Both the position numbers and the translations under genes were made by a program. Shown here in pieces: positions 18,207-26,261 of a stretch of 64,000 bases of DNA; position 1 is the first letter of the stretch; the number at the start of each line of letters is the position of its first letter. Source of the stretch: Bog-473 sp963791995 (GTDB lineage Bacteria > Actinomycetota > Acidimicrobiia > Acidimicrobiales > RAAP-2); contig CAWBUQ010000020.1 in NCBI GenBank assembly GCA_963791995.1, positions 1 through 64,000 of the forward strand. Direction: 5' to 3'. A model generated the notes under the pieces. The model saw nothing but the letters and a program-made list of their open reading frames with translations. It was not told the origin of the DNA and ran no database searches.

Positions 18207-18758
18207 CTACAGGCGGAGTGCGCCCTCCTCAAACCTCCGGTCGATTTCCTCGGCCACCGCGGCAGGCGTGCGCTCGCCGCAGCCCACCCGGTGACGCTCG
18301 GCCACACCGTGGCGCTCGAACTGCGTCCAGAGGTCGTCCACCACGGCGGCGTCAGCCAGTGCGCCCGCGTGTTCGGGCTCGACGGTGCGGTCCTGCACCC
18401 GCTGCTGGACGACCCCGATCGGCGCCGTCAACACGGCGTAGTTCAGCGCAATGCCGTGCGGTGCACAGGCGGCCGCGAAGAGATCGAGCATGAAGGGATA
18501 CAAGATGCCCTCCGCCACGGTGAAGTAGCCGCCGTCGGCGAACGCCGCCACGGCTTCGGCGGCGGCCCCGAGGACGACACGGTTCTGGGCGTGCGCCTCG
18601 GCGCGCCATGGCTCGATCGCCCCGCGCCGCAGCTTGGCGAAGAACCAGTCCAGGTCGAGGCAGACCGAGAGCTCGTGGCGGTCGGCGACGAGAGGGGCGA
18701 CCGTGGTCTTGCCGGTCCCCGGTGAACCGGTCAGCAGGAGCAGGGGAGCGGCCGGCAC
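18207..18758 (-). CDS. P-loop small-molecule kinase-like ATPase
   Basis: This encodes 183 aa from GTG 18758 (VPAAPLLLLTG). The frame is open upstream, but that stretch is tandem-repeat DNA. Walker A is GSPGTGKTTVAPLVADRH; VCLDLDWFFAKLRRGAIEPW follows, as in nucleoside, gluconate or shikimate kinase-like and zeta-toxin-like proteins. A lid-like segment and the tail AAVAEEIDRRFEEGA complete it. The substrate cannot be read from sequence. Confidence 0.7.
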   Translation of the reverse strand: MPAAPLLLLTGSPGTGKTTVAPLVADRHELSVCLDLDWFFAKLRRGAIEPWRAEAHAQNRVVLGAAAEAVAAFADGGYFTVAEGILYPFMLDLFAAACAPHGIALNYAVLTAPIGVVQQRVQDRTVEPEHAGALADAAVVDDLWTQFERHGVAERHRVGCGERTPAAVAEEIDRRFEEGALRL

Positions 18759-18781
18759 GAACGCATCTTCGCGTGCTTCTC

Positions 18782-18858
18782 CATTGACGCGCCGGCATTG
18801 ACGCGCCGGGAGCCGACGAGCGCTGACGAGCGCTGACGAGCACCGACGAGCGCCTACG
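18782..18858. repeat. short tandem repeats
   Basis: Two copies of a 14-bp unit (CATTGACGCGCCGG) are followed by about four copies of a 10-bp unit resembling CGCTGACGAG. They lie in the 5' region of the P-loop kinase gene on the minus strand. Confidence 0.7.
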
Positions 18859-18894
18859 CAGATTGGCTCAGCGAGTCCCGGGTTCTTGGCGGCG

Positions 18895-19179
18895 TCAGGC
18901 CAGGCTGAGAATCCCGTACGTGTTGCAGAGCCCCAGCGCATCAATCAGGAGGAACGCCGAGACCACTGCGATCACGACCGGCGTGCGCCAGCGTCGACGA
19001 CCGGAGCGCACCACCGGAGGCATGTACCAGGTGGGGAGTTGGGCCGCGAACTGCGAGAGGTGGACGCCGATGGGAACGGCATCGTCGGAGAGCGGTGCAT
19101 CAGGATCGGCCGCCAGGGCCAGCTCGGCCAGTTCGTCATCGGTGATGGCGAGGTCGGACTCCGTTGCCAAAGTGCTCAC
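18895..19179 (-). CDS. small single-pass membrane protein
   Basis: This encodes 94 aa from GTG 19179. An acidic N-terminal half (ITDDELAELALAADPDAPLS) leads through a basic patch (SGRRRWRTP) to one membrane helix (VVIAVVSAFLLIDALGLC) near the C-terminus. It is divergent from the APH-like gene. Function unknown. Confidence 0.6.
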   Translation of the reverse strand: MSTLATESDLAITDDELAELALAADPDAPLSDDAVPIGVHLSQFAAQLPTWYMPPVVRSGRRRWRTPVVIAVVSAFLLIDALGLCNTYGILSLA

Positions 19180-19304
19180 GTCCCGAGCGTACCGGTCGAT
19201 ATGACAGAGGTGCCTTCGGGGATACACCAGGCTCGGGGATACACGAGCATGGGTCCGGCGAACCCGTTCCTGGACCTCTCCTCAGCCGAAATTAGGCTCG
19301 AGTC

Positions 19305-20285
19305 GTGCTGACGCCGCCTCCGGGGCTCTCCAGTCGCGACGTCGCAGACGTCATCGGTCAGTCGTGGGGTCTCGATCTCGATTCACTCGACTATCAGCCC
19401 GTCGGCTTCGGGAGTCATCACTGGGTGGCGACCGACAAAGTGGGCAGCCGGCACTTCGTGACTGCTGACGAGCTGAGCTCGGCATCGCGCAGTGGCGACG
19501 AGGTGTCCGTGCTCGGGCTGCATCTTCGCCTCGCCTTGACGGCCGCGACCGACCTGCGTGCGATCGGATGCCGGTTCGTCGTGGCGCCCAGAGCGACCAA
19601 GGGAAACCACCCCCTCGTGCAATTCGGCCGATATGCCGTGGCGCTCTACCCGTTCGTCGATGGACAGAGCTTCTCGTTCGAAGAACCGTTCGGCGAAGCG
19701 GAGCAGCAACGGGTGCTCGAGATGGTGGCCGAACTGCATCGCGCACCGCTCACGGCGGTCCGCCTCCCCGGATGGGAACTGTTCGTCGTCCCCTGGCTCG
19801 AGCAGCTTGGTCATCCGGCGTACCGCGACATCAGATCACCAGGGCCGCACGCAGCCGCCGCTTCTCAGCTGCTCGTCGACAACGAGGCCGTCGTGAGAAC
19901 TTTGATTGCCCGCTACCGGACGCTGGTGGACCGGTACCTGAGGGATCCGGGTCCCGTCGTGCTCACCCACGGCGAGATCCATCCGGGAAACGTGATGCTC
20001 ACCTCGCAGGGGTGGGTGTTGGTCGACTGGGACACCGCCCTGATAGGTCCTCGGGAGCGGGATCTCTGGAGGCTGGCGCAAGGGAGTGGATCAATTGCCC
20101 GGGCGTATGCCGATGCCACCGGATCGGCTCTCGACGAACAGGTCCTGGACCTCTATCGCATCCGATGGGACCTCGCAGAGATCGCTTCGTTCGCGGCGGA
20201 GCTCCGGAAGCCACACGAGGACACCGAGGACAGTCGGAAGGCCCTCGAGATCCTGCATTCTGTTGTCGGACGCGTGCGCGCCTAG
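19305..20285 (+). CDS. APH-family phosphotransferase-like protein with HGE in place of HGD
   Basis: This encodes 326 aa from GTG 19305. It has the aminoglycoside/choline kinase-like C-lobe: LTHGEIHPGNVMLTSQG, then WVLVDWDTALIGPRERDLWR. The catalytic loop normally reads HGD; here the base is Glu. The N-lobe ATP lysine is also hard to place, so activity is uncertain. The overall layout resembles APH(9)-type spectinomycin kinases and many actinobacterial homologues with unknown small-molecule substrates. It should not be called a resistance gene on this evidence. Confidence 0.72.
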   Translation: MLTPPPGLSSRDVADVIGQSWGLDLDSLDYQPVGFGSHHWVATDKVGSRHFVTADELSSASRSGDEVSVLGLHLRLALTAATDLRAIGCRFVVAPRATKGNHPLVQFGRYAVALYPFVDGQSFSFEEPFGEAEQQRVLEMVAELHRAPLTAVRLPGWELFVVPWLEQLGHPAYRDIRSPGPHAAAASQLLVDNEAVVRTLIARYRTLVDRYLRDPGPVVLTHGEIHPGNVMLTSQGWVLVDWDTALIGPRERDLWRLAQGSGSIARAYADATGSALDEQVLDLYRIRWDLAEIASFAAELRKPHEDTEDSRKALEILHSVVGRVRA

Positions 20286-20795
20286 CGATCACCGTCGTTG
20301 TCGGCGGCTCGTCGTTGTCGGCGCGCTCTGTCGTCTCAGGCCTGCCCGGCTGCACCAGAGCCAACGAGCGATCTCTTGGATCGCCACGCCATGACGGACA
20401 ACCACGACAGTCCCGACATCACGCCGAGAGCGGACAGGAAGCGACCCGATCGAAAGCACCGACCCTGCGGAGGCCACACTCCCGATGGAGAGCACGGAGC
20501 CGATCGATCCTATGGACAAGACCGAGTTGCGTGATCCGATGGACAAGAGCGAATCTCGAGACCAGAGCGACCAGCGAGAGCCACCACCCCCGCCCTTCAC
20601 CAGAGCGTTCTTCACTCTCGAGATCCTATGACCGGACCGTCGCGGCGCGCCGGGCTGGCAGTCGGCGGTCGGAGTTCACCGGCCACCGTTCACCGTGCCG
20701 GCGGCCACCGTTCGGACACCGTTCGGACACCGGAGAACCACGCCGGACACGGGCAATGGGTTCAAGCAATTGGCCCGCGACGACGATGTTTCACC
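20286..20795 (+). other. low-information spacer; possible small acidic frameshifted ORF
   Basis: No confident gene is seen. A plausible small acidic protein starts at ATG 20391 (MTDNHDSPDITPRADR). If one frame change near 20440 is allowed, it continues as DPIESTDPAEATLPM and a repeated DPMDK motif to a Pro-rich end, with a stop at 20631. An in-frame ATG at 20485 gives 48 aa without any shift. Repeated CGGACACCGTT-like words occur at 20700-20740. Coding status is uncertain. Confidence 0.3.
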
Positions 20796-20930
20796 ATGGA
20801 TCTCGCAAAGGTCGACTCGAGAACAGAGACCTTGGACCAGGTGTCGAGCACCCTCTGGCGCAAGACCCTGCTGACTGGTTGCGTCCTGGCCGGCTGTCTC
20901 GCGTTGATCGCGGCGTTGGCCATCCTGTAG
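20796..20930 (+). CDS. putative 44-aa membrane miniprotein
   Basis: ATG 20796 starts MDLAKVDSRTETLDQVSSTL, followed by a basic WRK and one hydrophobic helix (LLTGCVLAGCLALIAALAIL) that ends at the stop. This tail-anchored layout is credible for a miniprotein. The same frame is open back to 20628, but that part is low complexity. Confidence 0.4.
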   Translation: MDLAKVDSRTETLDQVSSTLWRKTLLTGCVLAGCLALIAALAIL

Positions 20931-20952
20931 GTCTCGGACGGTTCGCCTGCCT

Positions 20953-21279
20953 CTAGGGCTGGGTGGCGGTCCATCCGCGGCGACGGAGTTCGTCGGCGAG
21001 CTGTTCTGACGACAGCGTGCTCAACAGTTGCTGTTGGGCTGATTGCCGCCACGATGGCGTCGCGAGAGCGCCATCGTGGCCGAACTCTTCGTCCTGGAGC
21101 TGGGCGATGAACGCATCTGCTTCGTCGCGTGAGAACTTCCCGCCGGCCTGACGTTGCGAAAAGCCCATTGGGCCTCGTGCATCGCGGAAATCGGAATGTC
21201 CGGCGTTCTTGAGGAGGTCCAAGAGCTCCCGTACCTGCCGTGCCGAAGCAGGTGGACCTGATTGCTGACCGAACGCCAT
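20953..21279 (-). CDS. conserved actinobacterial protein of unknown function
   Basis: This encodes 108 aa from ATG 21279. MAFGQQSGPPASARQVRELL opens the protein, then LLKNAGHSDFRDARGPMGFS, QRQAGGKFSRDEADAFIAQL and a C-terminal helix LSSEQLADELRRRGW. I recognise the pattern from many actinobacterial genomes but know no function. It looks like two small helical modules. The longer open frame upstream is not supported. Confidence 0.7.
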   Translation of the reverse strand: MAFGQQSGPPASARQVRELLDLLKNAGHSDFRDARGPMGFSQRQAGGKFSRDEADAFIAQLQDEEFGHDGALATPSWRQSAQQQLLSTLSSEQLADELRRRGWTATQP

Positions 21280-21361
21280 GTGAGGGCATTCTTGCCCAGT
21301 TGTCGTCGTCGCCGTGTGACCTGCGCGCCGGACGCCGGAATGGTGTCCTCGCCTTGGTTCT

Positions 21362-21892
21362 TTATGGCCTCGCCTCAGAGGCGCTTCGGCGAGCTTCGCT
21401 CGCCTCCTTGAACCTTCTGTGCTGCTCGAGGATGTGCGCATGGGAGGCGCCGCCGTTCGGCACGTCAGGGTGATGGTGTCGGCACAAGATGTACGGGGTG
21501 CCCTCGAGCACGTGGTGGCCGATCCTCCAGCATCCCTTGGTGTGGCAATTGACCTTGCGGACACCGGTGTACGCCCCGACGCCCACCGCCGTGATGAGAG
21601 TGGCCTCGCCGAGGTCGGAACCGAAGCCGGACCAGAAGTTGTAATAGAGGTCAGGGCCTCCGTGGAGGGTGCCCGTGTGCAGCGCCAACCAATGGCGTAC
21701 TGCATCGAAGAACGCGATGAGAAGGGCGAGTCCAACGACACCAAGCAGCAGCAAGAGGCCAACGACAACCTTTCGAACCGGCCTCGCACCGCTGTCGTTC
21801 GATTCCGGTGTCGCTGTGCCGCCAACGCTCGGCGAAGTGACCGGCGCACCAGGGGATGTCCCGACCTGAGATGGTGCCGCCGAGTCGGACAT
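21362..21892 (-). CDS. membrane protein with Cys/His-rich C-terminal segment
   Basis: This encodes 176 aa from ATG 21892. A Ser/Thr/Pro-rich N-terminus of about 40 residues is followed by a membrane helix (VVVGLLLLLGVVGLALLIAF), a loop with GPDLYYNFWSGFGSDLGEAT and a second weak hydrophobic segment. The next part, VNCHTKGCWRIGHH then YILCRHHHPD, could bind zinc through Cys and His. It ends in a charged helix with repeated EAR(R)SASEA. Function unknown; similar short proteins occur in actinobacteria and their phages. Confidence 0.65.
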   Translation of the reverse strand: MSDSAAPSQVGTSPGAPVTSPSVGGTATPESNDSGARPVRKVVVGLLLLLGVVGLALLIAFFDAVRHWLALHTGTLHGGPDLYYNFWSGFGSDLGEATLITAVGVGAYTGVRKVNCHTKGCWRIGHHVLEGTPYILCRHHHPDVPNGGASHAHILEQHRRFKEASEARRSASEARP

Positions 21893-22026
21893 GGTGACGT
21901 GAAGTGTACGGGTTCATCAGAACCAGAAGGAGTCTCTTCCGCTCTGGACTCGTCCCGAGTGGCGGGCCGCGTGACGTCGTCGAAGGTGGGAAATTCCGTC
22001 GGGACCGGCGATCGGGCTGGGAAACA

Positions 22027-22073
22027 GCGGGACGCTGGTCAAACAGAAAGCAACTGCGGGACGCTGGTCAAAC
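22027..22073. repeat. 18-bp direct repeat, period 29
   Basis: GCGGGACGCTGGTCAAAC occurs at 22027-22044 and again at 22056-22073. The second copy overlaps the stop of the desaturase gene. No element or integrase is associated with it. Confidence 0.75.
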
Positions 22074-22811
22074 GGATGAGGAAGCGGGCGCCCGCGAGCT
22101 GTGTCGCATCGTCGCCAGCCGGAACACAACGAGCGTCCGCACCGCCCACCAGCCCGGGTCGATCTCACCTCGGGCCATCGACAAACGACCGGAAGTCGTG
22201 GCCGCATGGTGGTTGTTGTGAAGACCTTCGCCGGCGACCAGCCAGGCCAGCCACTGGTTGTTGGTGGCCAAATTGTTGTGTGGCCGCTTGCCCCACTTGT
22301 GCCCGATGGCATTGATGGCGCCGCCACCGAGGATGTAGGTCGTTGCATGGACGCCGGCTGCGATCAATCCGACCTCCCATCCGAACAGTCCGATCAGGAT
22401 GGCGACGCCGATGCCGAGGCCCAAGAGCGCGTGATCGAACAGCAATCTGTCCCAGCGATCGCCGGGAAGATCACGTGCGTAACGGGCCACCGCTGTCCGG
22501 TTACGCGCAACCCGCCGGTAGAGAATGGCGTTGCCGAATTGGACCGCCGAGAAGCCGAAGACGGCCGGCGAGTGGGGATCGCCCTCCTTGTCGGTGAAGG
22601 CGTGGTGTTTCCGGTGCACCGCCACCCACTGGCGCGGCCGGGTCCCGGTGGAGATCCAAATGACGACCCGGCAGGCAAAAGCCACCGGGGGCTTCAGGGT
22701 CACAGCACGATGAGCGAGTGATCGATGCAGGTAAACGGTAGTGACGACAAAAGCCGCCTGGCTCGTCACCAGTCCAATGATCACGGCCTCCAAGACCGCG
22801 GGCACGAGCAC
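22068..22811 (-). CDS. membrane fatty-acyl desaturase (DesA3/stearoyl-CoA desaturase type)
   Basis: This encodes 247 aa from GTG 22811. All three histidine boxes for the di-iron centre are present: HRSLAH (HX4H), HRKHHAF (HXXHH) and GLHNNHHAA (HXXHH), with the extra ligand pattern NAIGHKWG. Two pairs of membrane helices surround them. The enzyme would insert a cis double bond in acyl-CoA using O2 and an electron donor; no partner reductase is adjacent. It is at the short end for the family, and the C-terminus ends in a direct repeat, so the tail may be altered. Confidence 0.85.
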   Translation of the reverse strand: MLVPAVLEAVIIGLVTSQAAFVVTTVYLHRSLAHRAVTLKPPVAFACRVVIWISTGTRPRQWVAVHRKHHAFTDKEGDPHSPAVFGFSAVQFGNAILYRRVARNRTAVARYARDLPGDRWDRLLFDHALLGLGIGVAILIGLFGWEVGLIAAGVHATTYILGGGAINAIGHKWGKRPHNNLATNNQWLAWLVAGEGLHNNHHAATTSGRLSMARGEIDPGWWAVRTLVVFRLATMRHSSRAPASSSV

Positions 22812-23019
22812 ACAGTACCCCAGTGGGATGGGTGGTTGTGAAATCGAAGCTGACTGGGTTCGCTGGAAGGGGCCTAGTTACTACTCCGGTGCTACTGCGG
22901 TACTACTGAAGGTGCTCCCCGGAACCGGGGTGCCCAGGAGCAACGTGGATCTGCACCGGCACGCCGCGACCCATCGCATCTACGGGTGCCGGGGTTCCCG
23001 GGATGAATGGCTGGAGCCG

Positions 23020-23277
23020 TTACGCCAGCCGCTGGGCTCGGGCCAACCCCTCCGCGCTGTAGACCCCATTGGGAAACACGGCATCCCAGGCATCCCGGAC
23101 CCCGCGGAAGTCCTCGCTCGGCCCATAGGCGGCCCGAGCTGCGGCGACCACCTCGTCACGGCGGGCGGCGACCACGACACCCGAGTCGTATTCCAACTGG
23201 TTGTCGATCTGGGCGATCGCCTCGGCGAAACGTTGTTTATGCCCGATCAAGCGGACTCCGTTGGCGGGAGGCGTCAT
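23020..23277 (-). CDS. small hypothetical protein
   Basis: This encodes 85 aa from ATG 23277. The sequence (LIGHKQRFAEAIAQIDNQLE then AYGPSEDFRGVRDAWDAVFP) is amphipathic and of normal composition, with no signal peptide or membrane helix. I do not recognise a family. The flanks 22812-23019 and 23278-23403 show no genes; the latter contains a short run of GGCTC repeats. Confidence 0.5.
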   Translation of the reverse strand: MTPPANGVRLIGHKQRFAEAIAQIDNQLEYDSGVVVAARRDEVVAAARAAYGPSEDFRGVRDAWDAVFPNGVYSAEGLARAQRLA

Positions 23278-23403
23278 CAGAATTGTCCTTGTCGTCGTGG
23301 GTTCGCTGGCCGGGAGGATCCCCGCCGCGTTCTCAGTGCCCCAAGGGGGAAATCAGCGCCCGGGGCGGGAACACAAAATAGCCCCGGCTCGGCTCGGCTC
23401 AGC

Positions 23404-23859
23404 TCAGCTCGAGGAGGCGTGCACCCGCTCCATGATCTCGGCCACGACGACGTCGGCGCGGGTGTCCTGGTGGAACCACTCTGCGAACTTCGACTTCTGC
23501 ACGGCCCAGACGATGAGGTCGCCCTGGTCCATCGTCTCGATCCGCAAGCCGTAGATGCCAGGACGTGCGTCGCGGATGGCGCCGTAGCGGACCGATCGCG
23601 TGGCGAAGGCGCCCTGCACCTCGAGCCCCTCGGGGGTCAGGGCAACGTAGGGGACGAGATAGCAGCGCCAGACCGAGGCCATGACGATGAAACAGACGAG
23701 CCAGACCAGCACCGCGCCGAGCGGCACGATACCGATCGCGGTGAAGAACGTGGCCACCAACACGAACAGGAGCGAGACCGCCACCGCGGCACCTCTGATC
23801 CGAGCCGTGACGCCGAAGACCTCGGTTGACCTGACGGCCGTTGCCTCCACCGTGCACAC
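23404..23859 (-). CDS. membrane protein with bacterial PH-like domain
   Basis: This encodes 151 aa from GTG 23859. Two membrane helices at about 24-62 (VAVSLLFVLVATFFTAIGIV and LGAVLVWLVCFIVMASVWRC) are followed by a PH-like domain (LTPEGLEVQGAFATRSVRYG, then GLRIETMDQGDLIVW). This is the usual layout of short actinobacterial PH-domain membrane proteins of unknown role. It lies 26 bp upstream of the stop-side of no other gene on its strand and seems monocistronic. Confidence 0.7.
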   Translation of the reverse strand: MCTVEATAVRSTEVFGVTARIRGAAVAVSLLFVLVATFFTAIGIVPLGAVLVWLVCFIVMASVWRCYLVPYVALTPEGLEVQGAFATRSVRYGAIRDARPGIYGLRIETMDQGDLIVWAVQKSKFAEWFHQDTRADVVVAEIMERVHASSS

Positions 23860-23885
23860 GGTAGCGGAAGGCGGCTCATCACGGC

Positions 23886-26105
23886 TCAGCTGGCCGAGGC
23901 CACCCCGACAACTGGCCTGTTGAGGGCGTGACCGCCTTCGGAGCCGGCGAAGTTGGCGGATCCGTAGTTGAAGATGCCCCCGTCGGAGGCGGCGAGCCAG
24001 TAGCCGGACCCGGCCGGAGTGGGGGCGATGCCCACGACCGGCCGGTTCAGGGGCACACTGCCGGCCGAGCCGAAGAAGGCGGCGTCGCCGAAGTCGAAGA
24101 TGCCACCGTCGGAGGCCACTATCCAGTAGCCGAGGGCATCAGGTGTGGCGGCGATGCCGACGACAGGCTTGTTGAGGTGCGTGCCGCCCATCGAACCGTG
24201 GAAGGAGGCGTCACCGAAGGTGAAGATCCCGCCGTCGGACGCCACCAACCAGTACCCAAGTCCATCGTGCGTCGTGGCCATACCGACGATGGGCACGTTG
24301 AGTCGCTTGCCGCCCATGGAGCCGTAGTACGGAGCGTCGCCGAAGCTGAAGATCCCGCCGTCGGAGGCCACTTCCCAGTACCCGCCGCCGTCGGGTGTCG
24401 CCGCCATCCCGACGATGGGCGCGTTGAGTCGCTTGCCGCCCATTGAGCCATGGAAGCCCGCGTCGCCGTAACTGAAGATGCCACCGTCGGAGGCGACCAA
24501 CCAGTAGCCGGACTTCGAGGCGGTCGGCGTCATCCCGATCACGGGTCGGACCAGCGGCAGGTTGCCGGCCGAGCCGTAGAACCCGGCGTTCCCGAACGTG
24601 AAGATGCCGCCGTCGGATGCCACGAGCCAGTACGACGAGTTCGGAGGTGCTGGTGGTGGCGGCGACGGCGGGCCTGGAATGCCCGCTGAGCCCGAGAATG
24701 CGGAGACCTGGTTCGTGCTCGGGGCGAGCAGCAGGCCGTCACCCACCGACGGTGTGGGGAAGTGATTGGCCTGGGCGCCGACCGAGACCGACCACACCGC
24801 GGCGCCGCTGGCCGGGTTGAGGCCGTAGAGAGTCGAGCCGCCGATGGACCACACCAAGCCACCCGCCGTGATCGGTGGACCGTGTGCTCCGCTCGAGGTC
24901 TGCCACTGTTCGCTCAGCGATGGGCTGGTCTGCAGAGCTTCCAGCCCGCTGCCGCAAGGCACGTAGACCACGGTCCCGGTGATGGCGTCACCACCGTCCG
25001 AGTCGCTGCCGCATGCCGGGATCTGCGTCGGGTTCGAGATCCCGCCCAGGTTGGCCTGGTTCACCAGGTAGGCGGTGGAGGACTTGCCCACCTGGAGGAG
25101 CGTCCCGTTCGAGAGCAGCGCCGGCGAACTCGATCCGAGGTCAAGATCGCTCCCGTTGTCGCCCGACCACGAGCCCGGCGCGAAGTACTGCGTCCGGGCC
25201 AGACCCGGTGACAGCTCGAGGACCGAGTCGCTGAAGTCGTAGGGCATCGACGAGGACCCGTTCCCCGTGGTGGCCCAGATGTTGCCGGCGGCGTCGACCT
25301 CGGGTGCCGCGCCGCCCATCCACACGGCGCCGTCGTGGCCGATCGGCACCGCCTGGTAGTAGCCGGGGGTACCGCCACCTTCGGGCACCGAGGCGACCCA
25401 GCCGCTATAGGTCGAGCAGTCCCCGTCGTTGCCGCCGTAGCCGAAGACGACGTTGCCGTTGCTGAGATTCAGTCCCGTGCGCTGCAGGATCGCCGCCGGG
25501 CTCTGCCCGCGAGGATCGACGGGCTGGGAGAGAAGGGAAACGCCGGTGTAGAGGTTGAGCCCGACGAGGACGTGGGCCGGGGTCCCGCCCGAGAGCTCGT
25601 CTTCGACCGCGAAGATCTCACCTCGGCCGACGTCGACGACCGGCGTGCCCGTGATGCCCACCGTGGGGCTGATGTCGCCGCAGGGGAGGTCGCCCGACGG
25701 CACCGGGGTGCCGAGGTGGGTCGACCACAAGACGGCGCCGGTGTTGGCCGCGAGCGCGTAGATCGTATTGTTCTCCGTGGCGACGAAGACACGTCCGGTG
25801 GCTTCGAGCGGCTCGCCGTAGACCTGGCCGTCGAGGTGTGCCGACGTCCACGCCGGACTGGGAGGGTTGAAGGTCACACCGGAGGTGTCGTCACCGGTCC
25901 CCAGCGGATCTCCGTGGTAGACGGTCCAACTCGACGTGGCGTCCACGTGCGGGGTGGCCGCACCGCTCGGCGTGTCGACCGCGACAGCCAGGCCGAGGGC
26001 GAAGAGACAGGAACCGAGCACCGTTGCGACACCAGCACGGATGGATGCTGATCTGTGCGGCCGCGGTTGCCGGTTCTGGAGTCCAAAGCGCGCTGGCGTG
26101 ACCAT
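23886..26105 (-). CDS. secreted PQQ-propeller-like protein with six C-terminal YWLVASDGGIF repeats
   Basis: This encodes 739 aa from ATG 26105, preceded by GAGGGGGG. A signal peptide (ATVLGSCLFALGLAVAVDTP) ends near residue 50. Residues about 60-460 carry propeller-type repeats such as RVFVATENNTIYALAANTGA and LVWSIGGSTLYGLNPASGAA, as in PQQ-binding-like beta-propellers. A Pro-rich linker (GPPSPPPPAPP) then leads to six repeats of 46-47 aa beginning GYWLVASDGGIF, each with a G(D/N)A-x-FxGS turn. The protein is surface-exposed or secreted; its ligand is unknown. The same repeat module occurs in the GH43-like protein at the right end of the window. Confidence 0.82.
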   Translation of the reverse strand: MVTPARFGLQNRQPRPHRSASIRAGVATVLGSCLFALGLAVAVDTPSGAATPHVDATSSWTVYHGDPLGTGDDTSGVTFNPPSPAWTSAHLDGQVYGEPLEATGRVFVATENNTIYALAANTGAVLWSTHLGTPVPSGDLPCGDISPTVGITGTPVVDVGRGEIFAVEDELSGGTPAHVLVGLNLYTGVSLLSQPVDPRGQSPAAILQRTGLNLSNGNVVFGYGGNDGDCSTYSGWVASVPEGGGTPGYYQAVPIGHDGAVWMGGAAPEVDAAGNIWATTGNGSSSMPYDFSDSVLELSPGLARTQYFAPGSWSGDNGSDLDLGSSSPALLSNGTLLQVGKSSTAYLVNQANLGGISNPTQIPACGSDSDGGDAITGTVVYVPCGSGLEALQTSPSLSEQWQTSSGAHGPPITAGGLVWSIGGSTLYGLNPASGAAVWSVSVGAQANHFPTPSVGDGLLLAPSTNQVSAFSGSAGIPGPPSPPPPAPPNSSYWLVASDGGIFTFGNAGFYGSAGNLPLVRPVIGMTPTASKSGYWLVASDGGIFSYGDAGFHGSMGGKRLNAPIVGMAATPDGGGYWEVASDGGIFSFGDAPYYGSMGGKRLNVPIVGMATTHDGLGYWLVASDGGIFTFGDASFHGSMGGTHLNKPVVGIAATPDALGYWIVASDGGIFDFGDAAFFGSAGSVPLNRPVVGIAPTPAGSGYWLAASDGGIFNYGSANFAGSEGGHALNRPVVGVASAS
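23889..24645 (-). repeat. six tandem 46-47-aa YWLVASDGGIF repeats (coding)
   Basis: Six in-frame copies of about 138-141 bp encode YWLVASDGGIF, FGDAxFxGS and a closing PIVGMAATPD-type strand. Copies vary at individual residues (YWEVAS, YWIVAS, YWLAAS), so they are diverged, not recently amplified. Confidence 0.85.
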
Positions 26106-26261
26106 GCCCCCCTCATTGGCCGAATCGGCGCACCGTAATCCGGTGCAATGGGACCGACAAGGTTTGTTGTCTTTCTGATGTGTTTCCCGACGTGTTCCCG
26201 ACGTGTTTCGGAGCCATCGCCGCCGCGCAGCGTGGGCCACGGTGTTCGTGCGCAATACCGA

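Noticed and set aside
19305..20285. spectinomycin resistance gene
   Set aside because: Only a general APH fold is seen and the catalytic Asp is replaced by Glu.
22027..22073. attachment site or IS end
   Set aside because: Only a short tandem direct repeat; no integrase, transposase or terminal inverted repeats nearby.
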